A stretch of 64,000 bases of DNA from Heliocidaris tuberculata (lineage: Eukaryota; Echinodermata; Echinoidea; Camarodonta; Echinometridae). A model generated the notes under the pieces. The model had not been told where the DNA came from, searched no databases, and saw only the letters and a program-made list of their open reading frames with translations. Both the position numbers and the translations under genes were made by a program. Shown piece by piece: positions 60,401-64,000 of the stretch; positions within the stretch are counted from its first letter, which is position 1; every line of letters starts with the position of its first letter. Location of the stretch: assembly GCA_025618425.1 (NCBI GenBank), contig CM046848.1, forward strand, positions 26,469,307 to 26,533,306, read 5' to 3'.

Positions 60401-63400
60401 TGCAATAGGTATATCATTTTGTATGATGATTACGCGTTTGGACCTGTGTTTGTTTTTTAAATTGCAGTGGTCCTCAGCAAGCTCCGGTCCAACAAGGGTA
60501 CAACAATCAGCAAGGATGGAATGCATACAGCCAGTGGCAGCAACCCCAGGTATGAAGAAGACAAAAACAAATGATTCAGTCTGAGTCCTGCTTCGGACTT
60601 GGTGGCATGCAACATTCACCATGAGATAAGATTTCTCACCCCCCCCCAAAAAAAGAGATTTAAAAGGAAAGTTGAGTTCTGGGAAAGGTGAAAAATAATT
60701 TGTGAGCTTTCTCATTCTTTTTGTGTTTAATAGTTTGGAAGATTATCATAGCAGAAATGTCCCCTGAAAAGGATTGCTCTCCAAATTGCCCTCACATTCA
60801 AAATATAACAAGAAACAGCTGAAATGTTCGCTATATAATCAACCTTTCCAATTAGACCGGTTCTGTGATGTATACAAATTTATACACATTTCTTCTCTAA
60901 GCACCTAGTGACGAGCTATTCCATTAACCTGTTTTTTTTAACTGAGCCTCAATGCTTGGAATTCAGTTTGCATACAGTACTTGTTGCTATGTCCGGCAAG
61001 CCTCCGGCAAGCTTGCAGGTTGTCAAGAACAACCTTTGTTTGAAAGGTATGTATAAAATTTGCAACATTACTGAAGCGGTCTATTGCTCTGTGACACTTT
61101 CTTTCACAGTTCAATCTCATGATGAGAACTCAACTTTATCTTTGTTTTGAAAAGAGTCCCCTCTCGGTGTTTGTTAAAACCTTTCCTATAAGGAATTTCT
61201 CCGGGTGTTCTCTTTGATTTGTGTCTTGTATGTTTAGTGCTTGCTAGTGAGTGTCAGAAAACTCAACATACTGTTTTATTGTTGAGCTCTTTGAAAGGAA
61301 GCTAAGAAATATAATTAGATTCTGCTCTATGTATATGTGACAAAATACTACTATGTATGTAAAGTAAGTGATATGTAAAATTATTGCAGCTTCTCTGGGG
61401 TCCAAAGCTTTCATTGTATTGTATATATTGTATTAATATTTTTTTTTTTTATTTGTCTGCTTTATGATTGATTGAATATATTGAATTAAAATTGAATTGA
61501 AATATACTGTTCCAAAATATGATTTCACATGAATAGTTGTCATGAGCTGTCATCACATTGAATGTCTTTTTTGTGTGTGATCACGTAGCAGCCACAGCAG
61601 CAGCCACCCCAGCAGCAACCCCACCAACCCGCCCCCGACACGTCGGGCTACGGAGACTCCAACCCCTACGCTGCTTACTACCAGTATTACCAGCAGGCTG
61701 CCCAGCAGCAGCAGCAGCAGCAGGCTGCTACGAGCCAACCGGCCAGCACGGTTCAGACCACGCCCAGCACCTCTGCCCCGCAGTCCACTGATGCACAACA
61801 AGGCCAAGGTAAGATGGGTTGTGATGTTGGTCACCCTCCTTAGGTTTGAAGCAGACTCACGGATACCAGGGGGGGGCATTTCATCAAGTGTCTTGTCTAT
61901 GATTTTCACTGACAAATTTGCTCTCAGCCAATCAGATGCAAGGATTTCAGTAGCTTATAACATTTATTGCAATCATTTTTTTGACAAGTTTTATGAAACA
62001 GGGCCCAGTTTTCAGGCTGTTGTCCGATTTCAGGCTCTAAAGGGCTGGTCACATTTGTCCAGTAACGATAAAGATAAGGAGATTTTCAATTAAAGGTACA
62101 CCCTACTATATGGCATGTACGTGTGAGTAAGCTCTCGCCTGTTAAAGTTAGGGCAGCTCTAGGGTATACCTTTAATTAAAAATCTCGTTATTGTCATCGT
62201 AATCGGAGAAATGTGGCCAGCCCTTCACACCAATTTGGCTGGAATTAATAAAAGGAGGTTTAGATCTAAGCCATTGTTTAACCTCCGCCATCTAAACCAG
62301 GGACAAAACCTGCACAGTGGGCTAAAATGAGCATATAATTCTGGATATTGCCGGTTCATTTGACATGAGCACATTTGCATACTACTCTTTTGGAGGGTTA
62401 AACCATGGTTTGATATTAAGCTCCTTTGAAAATTCCTGACCTGTGTTTCAGGCTTTTATAAGAACGCATAGGGCTGGAATTATCTGGGTCTCTTCTGGCT
62501 CATTGGGGTAAAACTGTCTGGTATCCCTGCAGTCTGTGAGAGCTATCATTGGGGTCTGTTTGCTGTGATATGATACATCTATATAACAATATAACAATGA
62601 TTGATGCACTTTGTTGTGATTGAACCAACAGGAAGAGCTGTGATAGAAGGGTATTTCCTTCACTATATTATATAGGAGGTATTCAACTTAAAGACCTTTT
62701 GCAGCCTGTATGCCGGATTTGATTTCCAATTTTTGGACGTGAACCATGGTATGGAGTTCCATTAGGAATGTGCTGTTCCCATCTATATCACGAGTCCCCT
62801 TTTAAATGGGAATTTATGTCTGGGAAAGAACAAATTTATGATTTGATTTAAGAAAAAAAAATGATTGAATTGCATCATCCTGAACCCTGCTTTCAGTTTG
62901 GCTGTGATCGCAGGGTGTAAGGAGAGATGCCAAAGCAATGACAGGATTCGCTAACACTACTCCGATATGTTAATGGGTAGAGTTTGATAGTAGGCCTGTC
63001 AACAGTTCCCAAAACAGAACAGAATTGTGTTGTAGTGCTGGGTTGAGGGAGAGAGAGAGAGAGAAAGAGATAGAGAAAGAAAGAAAGGGAGGGCGAGAGA
63101 AAGAGAGAGAAAAAGAAAGAGGGAGAGGGAGAGAGAGAGACAGAAAGAGAGAGGGAGAGAAACAGAGAGAGGGAGAGAAACAGAGAGAGAGAGATGCATT
63201 GGGTGTGCTGTGGAATACCAGAACAATATTTTGAAACTTGAATGTCATGGAGAGTTATTTGAGTTGAGATGTGCGTTGTCTTCTTTGTCGCTGGAAGGAA
63301 TACCAAATCCGAAAGATAAAACAATTGAATTGCGACTTTTGCCCTGATGACCTTCATGCTGCTATATTCTACTACCAGTAATCATCTCAAAAGTATAATC

Positions 63401-63745
63401 ATCCGAAAAGTATATTAAAATAGCATCTTTTAAAGTTTGCTAATGTCATCATATTCATAACATCTACAAAAGCAAAGCTGGGTCAGTGGGTGGGGTCTAA
63501 TATTTTCAGATGAGCATGAGCGGCACAACAATGCTAGCAAATGTATACCGAGCATGCAAATGGGATGATTTAGAAGGCAGGCTGCTCTCAAGCAAAACAC
63601 TGTATCTCGGTTCAGTCTTCAGCCATTCAACTTACTTTTCCTTTCATTTTCCCCAATTTTATTTTCGTTTTGTAAATTGTAGCCAATAACGCTGCCGGTA
63701 ACCAAGACATGCTTCGCCAGTGGGCCGAGTACTACAAAACGCAAG
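40879..63745 (+). CDS. FUBP: Far upstream element-binding protein (FUBP/KHSRP family), 3' partial
   Basis: This is a single-stranded nucleic-acid-binding regulator. In vertebrates FUBP1, KHSRP and FUBP3 bind FUSE DNA or AU-rich RNA and act in transcription, splicing and mRNA decay. I joined 18 coding exons with GT-AG junctions and matching phases, giving 655 codons without a stop. The protein continues past the window. Order: N-terminal helix FADAVQRARA-IAAKIGG and KRPLED (residues 21-37 and about 83); KH1 (about 128-190, GXXG at 140-143, GRGG); KH2 (about 205-270, GKGG 219-222); KH3 (296-364, GRGG 309-312); RGG/Gly-rich linker (about 367-427); KH4 (about 428-496, GRGG 443-446); Gly-Pro stretch (497-534); Gln-rich part with a Q7 run (562-635); first Tyr-rich box WAEYYKTQ. 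Vertebrate relatives share this layout. An alternative exon 4b exists, and exons 8-10 are frame-neutral. It is the only supported gene in the window. Confidence 0.95.
42012..42222 (+). CDS. FUBP: FUBP exon 2
   Basis: Acceptor TTTACTCAG, donor GTAAGT; 211 nt, ends phase 1. It encodes IAAKIGG, completing the N-terminal helix motif, then a Ser/Gly-rich stretch and KRPLED, the conserved basic/acidic patch of FUBP proteins (part of a putative nuclear localisation region), and an Asn/Asp-rich end. Confidence 0.93.
42435..42468. repeat. (TC)n in intron 2
   Basis: Uninterrupted TC run. Confidence 0.97.
42664..42718 (+). CDS. FUBP: FUBP exon 3
   Basis: Acceptor TCTGACAG, donor GTAAGA; 55 nt, enters phase 1 and leaves phase 2. 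It encodes a short linker TFGAALTGMPRAAPANSMG before KH1. There is no domain of its own, but both splice sites and phases fit. Confidence 0.85.
42896..44286. mobile_element. TTAA-flanked inverted-repeat element, 1.38 kb, intron 3
   Basis: TTAA stands at 42896-42899 and 44283-44286. The inner ends are inverted repeats: left AGGGAAATCCAACCTTAATG, right (reverse complement) AGGGCAATCCAACCATGATA. The repeat reaches on into TTTTCTGCTTTC/TGGTGAAATTTTGAA-like words, about 90 bp per arm. It contains a tRNA-like patch (42985-43045) and a G11 run (43671-43682), with no transposase frame. It is the same family as 48922-49510. Confidence 0.8.
44674..44729 (+). CDS. FUBP: FUBP exon 4a (KH1 beta-1, alternative)
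   Basis: 56 nt, acceptor TTTTTTGTTTCAG, donor GTAAGT. It encodes GLGSINDEVLVPDKLVGL, the first strand of KH1 leading into the IIGRGG loop of exon 5. It is paired with exon 4b, which has the same length, phases and final residues. Using 4a alone keeps the frame. Confidence 0.88.
44784..44839 (+). CDS. FUBP: FUBP exon 4b (KH1 beta-1, duplicated alternative)
   Basis: 56 nt, acceptor TTTTGTTGTTTTCAG, donor GTGAGT. It encodes RDVHGSEEFFVPNKMVGL in the same phases as 4a. EE-x-x-VP-x-KMVGL is nearer to vertebrate FUBP KH1 starts than 4a is. If both exons are spliced in, exon 5 starts with TAA in frame; if both are skipped, a stop follows 18 codons on. Mutually exclusive use is therefore required. 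The intron between the two is 54 bp. Confidence 0.85.
44990..45065. repeat. Telomere-like CTAACC words, intron 4
   Basis: Degenerate CTAACCCTAAA-type words at 45004-45062. Too irregular for telomere; probably internal to an old repeat. Confidence 0.5.
45806..45877 (+). CDS. FUBP: FUBP exon 5 (KH1 GXXG)
   Basis: Acceptor TTTCTCCTGTAG, donor GTAAAT; 72 nt. It encodes IGRGGQQISTLQSDSGCNIQ plus IAP: the KH1 GXXG loop (GRGG), helix 2 and strand 2. Confidence 0.95.
46056..47828. mobile_element. hAT-like fold-back element, 1757 bp, intron 5
   Basis: The element at 46064-47820 has ends TAGGCCTGAGTC and GACTCAGGCCTA (perfect 12 bp). It is flanked by the identical octamer GAATTAGG (46056-46063, 47821-47828), a hAT-type target duplication. 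A second inverted repeat of about 350-450 bp per arm lies inside (about 46505-46900 against 47080-47440). Shared words include CATGGATGTGCAT/ATGCACATCCATAG, TACACACAGACG/GTCTGTGTGTAA and TACTGTAAAACAAT/ATTGTTTTACAGTA. No transposase is present. A relative sits in intron 12. Confidence 0.9.
48150..48207 (+). CDS. FUBP: FUBP exon 6 (KH1 beta-3)
   Basis: Acceptor TTCTGTTACAG, donor GTAAGT; 58 nt. It encodes DSGGAAERQVTLTGTTEAVM, the variable loop, third strand and start of the last helix of KH1. Confidence 0.95.
48536..48680 (+). CDS. FUBP: FUBP exon 7 (KH1 end, KH2 start)
   Basis: 145 nt, donor GTGAGT, ends phase 0. It finishes the KH1 helix (AKSLIHEIVSKA) and begins KH2 with MLIPATKVGLVIGKGGETIR, including its GXXG loop GKGG. 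Confidence 0.96.
48918..49514. mobile_element. TTAA-flanked inverted-repeat element, 589 bp, intron 7
   Basis: TTAA at 48918-48921 and 49511-49514; ends AGGGCAATCCAGCCTTGGTA and, reversed, AGGGAAATCTAACCTTAGTG. The arms continue with TGGTGAAAGTTTGAA and TTCAAACTTTCACCA (about 48985 and 49434). It is a shorter member of the family at 42896-44286. Confidence 0.85.
49543..49926. mobile_element. Diverged piggyBac-type MITE, intron 7
   Basis: This copy is inverted relative to 26170-26583. It shares CCACATTTTGTGG, AGCTCTAAAAATAT, GCATGG/GCATCTG, TTGCATGACCATATTGC, GATGCCAGGAATTTTAAA, AAAAATATTGC and CCTGTCCTGAAAGGG. The flanking TTAA sites have decayed, so it is the older copy. Confidence 0.8.
49955..50001. 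repeat. 47-bp palindrome, intron 7
   Basis: Arms 49955-49977 (GAGACAAAGGGCCAATCTATAAA) and 49979-50001 are reverse complements with one mismatch around a single central A. It lies between two transposon copies, 166 bp upstream of exon 8. Confidence 0.93.
50015..50152. mobile_element. Palindromic GGGGAGCG MITE copy 1, ends 15 bp before exon 8
   Basis: Ends GGGGAGCGTTTCATCAAG and, reversed, GGGGAGCATTTCATCAAG. The inverted repeat runs on through TTTTGTCAGTGATTTTTACC and TACTGACAAATTT-like arms. The core reads GTTATAAGCTACTGAAATCC and GCTGAGAGCAAAT. Four relatives with this core occur in the gene (52821, 53379, 61869 and this one). The right arm contains TCACTGAC, a good branch-point match 40 nt before the exon 8 acceptor. 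Confidence 0.9.
50168..50266 (+). CDS. FUBP: FUBP exon 8 (KH2 middle)
   Basis: 99 nt, phase 0 at both ends, donor GTAGGT. It encodes EQAGVRMVMIQEGPGNTG and DKPLRITGDGQKVE, strands 2 and 3 of KH2, very close to vertebrate relatives. A palindromic MITE ends 15 bp upstream, so the branch point probably lies inside the transposon. Confidence 0.96.
50352..52224. mobile_element. hAT-like element, 1857 bp, intron 8
   Basis: The element at 50360-52216 starts CAGGGCTGGGA and ends TCCCACCCCTA, imperfect inverted repeats that both continue into CCCGGGT/CCCGAA-rich text. It is flanked by the identical octamer GAAAGAAA (50352-50359 and 52217-52224). The interior holds CpG-rich parts (50460-51160) and a TGATGA-rich tract (51285-51430) that produces a His-rich minus-strand frame. 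No transposase is recognised. Confidence 0.85.
52245..52500. mobile_element. Partial copy of a TTGAGTTCT-type MITE, intron 8
   Basis: It shares ACACAAGAATTGGTGTAT, GTCACATGCACTGCA, CAGGGGACATTTCT, CTATGATA and AAAGAATAAGAAAGCTCA with the elements at 59060 and 60660. The left end is missing. Confidence 0.75.
52737..52802 (+). CDS. FUBP: FUBP exon 9 (KH2 last helix)
   Basis: 66 nt, phase 0 at both ends, donor GTAAGT. It encodes EAKRLVGEVMKNARNNQD and SSGG: the final KH2 helix and a linker. A second copy of the palindromic MITE begins 18 bp downstream. Confidence 0.93.
52821..52964. mobile_element. Palindromic GGGGAGCG MITE copy 2, starts 18 bp after exon 9
   Basis: Ends CCTGGGGAGCGTTTCATCAA and its near reverse complement TTGATGAAACACTCCCCAGG. 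The core GTTATAAGCTACTGAAATCC, CTTATTGGCTGAGAGCAAAT is shared with copy 1. The arms are longer and better preserved than in copy 1. Confidence 0.92.
53379..53494. mobile_element. Palindromic MITE relative, intron 9
   Basis: GGGCCCTGTTTCATAG and, at the right, TTTTATGAAACGGCC bracket the shared core GTTATAAGCTACTGAAATCC and GATTGGCTGAGAGCAAATTT. The ends differ from copies 1 and 2. Confidence 0.8.
53682..53714 (+). CDS. FUBP: FUBP exon 10 (33-nt linker exon)
   Basis: 33 nt, phase 0 at both ends, acceptor TTCATTTGCAG, donor GTTTGT (weaker). It encodes DNFYSRGGPQK between KH2 and KH3. Length, phase and weak donor make it a good cassette-exon candidate. Confidence 0.8.
53816..54324. mobile_element. 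TTAA-flanked MITE, 501 bp, intron 10
   Basis: TTAA at 53816-53819 and 54321-54324 brackets perfect 16-bp inverted ends AGGGATTGATTAACTT. The interior contains a CG-rich patch (53975-54120) with GCGATCGATCGCTAGCG. Non-coding. Confidence 0.88.
54742..54847 (+). CDS. FUBP: FUBP exon 11 (KH3)
   Basis: 106 nt, donor GTGAGT. It encodes EVTVPKHAVGMVIGRGGDMI and RRIQEQTKARVQFKQ: KH3 strand 1, the GRGG loop, helix 2 and strand 2. Confidence 0.96.
55841..55941 (+). CDS. FUBP: FUBP exon 12 (KH3 end)
   Basis: 101 nt, acceptor ACAACTGAAG (purine-interrupted), donor GTAAGT, ends phase 0. It encodes GDRDAPERVALITGSQESVS and the final helix MAESMVNDLVANAR. Confidence 0.95.
56521..57761. mobile_element. hAT-like fold-back element, 1225 bp, intron 12, with nested SINE
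   Basis: This is a relative of the intron 5 element. It starts TAGGCCTGAGTCATCAC at 56529 and ends GACTCGGGCCCA at 57753, flanked by ACGTATAT and ACATATAT (7 of 8 identical). Internal shared words include AGTGTATGCAGTGACGG, TATGCCTTACCCAAAATATAT and ATGCACATCCATAGTCTTCT. A SINE is inserted inside. Confidence 0.85.
56838..57053 (-). mobile_element. SINE nested in the hAT-like element, 9-bp target duplication
   Basis: The insert at 56847-57044 is flanked by identical ATAGAATAA (56838-56846, 57045-57053). On the minus strand it ends GGCGCTATATAAGAAACAGC and an (ATT)n tail, matching the 3' block of the SINE at 33996-34290. The tRNA-like head is missing or unrecognisable, so it is 5'-truncated. 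Confidence 0.88.
58005..58245 (+). CDS. FUBP: FUBP exon 13 (RGG linker and KH4 start)
   Basis: 241 nt, acceptor TTTCTCATTGTAG, donor GTATAG. It encodes a ~60-residue Gly/Arg-rich linker with RGRGRGRGG and several RGG/FGG motifs, then the first strand of KH4, EHCVPATKCGLVIGRG, with the GXXG loop completed in exon 14. RGG tracts are typical RNA-binding, arginine-methylated segments. Confidence 0.95.
58758..58912 (+). CDS. FUBP: FUBP exon 14 (KH4)
   Basis: 155 nt, acceptor CGGATACAG, donor GTAAGT. It encodes GGENIRAIIQQAGAHVEISH, a short variable loop, KIFLISGDPEQVDYARTLID and EKVNG, completing KH4. The first G codon is split across the intron, inside the GXXG loop. Confidence 0.95.
59060..59440. 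mobile_element. TTAA-flanked MITE with TTGAGTTCT ends, intron 14
   Basis: TTAA at 59060-59063 and 59437-59440. Ends AGATAAAATTGAGTTCT and, reversed, AGGGAAGCTTGAGTTCT. The interior is shared with 52245-52500 and 60660-61146. Confidence 0.8.
59713..59825 (+). CDS. FUBP: FUBP exon 15 (Gly-Pro stretch)
   Basis: 113 nt, acceptor TTGTCGTTACAG, donor GTAAGT. It encodes repeated GGP triplets ending GGPQGHRGGFGGPPG, matching the Gly/Pro-rich region after KH4 in vertebrate FUBP proteins. Confidence 0.93.
60468..60549 (+). CDS. FUBP: FUBP exon 16
   Basis: 82 nt, acceptor TTTAAATTGCAG, donor GTATGA, ends phase 0. It encodes a Gln-rich segment with QGWNAYSQWQQPQ, the counterpart of the conserved QGWGNAYPHWQ motif of the family. 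Confidence 0.93.
60660..61146. mobile_element. TTGAGTTCT-end MITE, inverted copy, intron 16
   Basis: Begins TTAAAAGGAAAGTTGAGTTC and ends GAACTCAACTTTATC. It shares, in reverse, GAGCTTTCTCATTCTTTTTG, AGAAATGTCCCCTGAAAA and CAGCTGAAATGTTCG with the intron 14 element. It carries an extra ~100 bp including two CCGGCAAGC words. Confidence 0.75.
61589..61808 (+). CDS. FUBP: FUBP exon 17 (Gln-rich)
   Basis: 220 nt, acceptor GATCACGTAG, donor GTAAGA. It encodes a Gln/Pro-rich start, NPYAAYYQYYQQAA, a Q7 run from seven CAG codons, and a Ser/Thr/Gln-rich end. AAYYQYYQQ corresponds to the family's AAYYAHYYQQ motif. The CAG tract could be length-variable. Confidence 0.93.
61869..62006. mobile_element. 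Palindromic GGGG-type MITE, intron 17
   Basis: The core is inverted (ATTTGCTCTCAGCCAATCAG, ATGCAAGGATTTCAGTAGCT). Ends are GGGGCATTTCATCAAG and AAACAGGGCCC. It starts 60 bp after exon 17. Confidence 0.8.
62040..62225. mobile_element. Fold-back MITE, ~186 bp, intron 17
   Basis: Ends AGGGCTGGTCACATTTGTCC and, reversed, AGGGCTGGCCACATTTCTCC. The arms go on through CGATAA, GAGATTTT-AATTAAAGGTA and the central CTATAT...TTAGGG part. Confidence 0.85.
63046..63195. repeat. GA-rich microsatellite, intron 17
   Basis: (GA)n with AAAG, GGGA and ACAGAGAG variants. Confidence 0.97.
63683..63745 (+). CDS. FUBP: FUBP exon 18 (first C-terminal Tyr box)
   Basis: 63 nt, acceptor TTGTAAATTGTAG, donor GTACAA. 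It encodes NNAAGNQDMLRQWAEYYKTQ, the first Tyr-rich activation/interaction box of the FUBP C-terminus. At least one further exon with a stop codon must lie beyond the window. Confidence 0.92.
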
Positions 63746-64000
63746 GTACAAGAACCCAAATCAAATTATTTGGTAGATAGACTCCCCTCACAGCTCTGAG
63801 TAGTTTTGACTTGCGTGACTAGAAGACCAAAAAAAAAAAAAAAAAAAAAAAGTGGGCTGAAAGACAAGAGGGGCGGGTGCTGGGTACACAAATATGATTA
63901 GAAATAGGTTAAAAGCAAAAGCGGGCATGGTATAGCTGGCTTCAAGTCTGGCAGCCTGTTGCACCTCCTTGAACGTCCCAGAAAAAGTGGATGGCACCCG
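63746..64000 (+). other. Start of FUBP intron 18
   Basis: Follows the exon 18 donor. Contains an A22 run (63829-63851) and no further exon before the window ends. Confidence 0.7.

Overview
The window reads as nuclear DNA from a marine invertebrate animal. There are GT-AG introns in a gene of at least 23 kb, very abundant (GA)n, (CTT)n, (CA)n and (TA)n tracts, tRNA-derived SINEs, LINE fragments with short tandem 3' tails, and many small terminal-inverted-repeat (TIR) transposons. The gene is a four-KH-domain FUBP/KHSRP protein. Repeat style and gene structure fit an invertebrate deuterostome, most likely a sea urchin; that assignment is inference from style and was not checked against any database.

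Positions 1 to about 40.5 kb contain no protein gene I can support. They are a patchwork of mobile-element debris and simple repeats: a head-to-head minisatellite element with two nested MITEs (1-1.27 kb), SINEs (2.5, 34.0 kb), a polypyrimidine block followed by a long polypurine block (4.3-7.5 kb), a CCAAT cluster beside a CTCF-like motif (8.0-8.13 kb), MITEs (8.5, 26.2, 34.6, 39.9 kb), tandem repeats (17.5, 23.9, 35.1, 36.3 kb), fold-back sequences (7.0, 17.0, 18.3, 25.4 kb) and two minus-strand LINE reverse-transcriptase remnants (31.5-32.5 and 36.7-38.2 kb).

From 40,879 to beyond the right edge lies one plus-strand gene, the FUBP (far upstream element-binding protein / KHSRP) orthologue. 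I reconstructed 18 consecutive coding exons plus one alternative exon. All junctions are GT-AG and the phases match throughout, giving 655 codons before the window ends inside intron 18. The protein has an N-terminal FUBP signature, four KH domains each with a GXXG loop, an RGG/glycine-rich linker before KH4, a Gly-Pro collagen-like stretch, a Gln-rich segment and the first C-terminal Tyr-rich box.

The most interesting observation is a tandem pair of 56-nt exons (4a and 4b) for the first strand of KH1. They share length and phase, are separated by only 54 bp, and must be used mutually exclusively: using both or neither gives an early stop. The introns of this gene are packed with inverted-repeat transposons: hAT-like with 8-bp target duplications, TTAA-flanked, and palindromic GGGGAGCG-type. 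One palindromic MITE ends 15 bp before exon 8 and a second begins 18 bp after exon 9, a layout that could supply a branch point and favour circular RNA formation.
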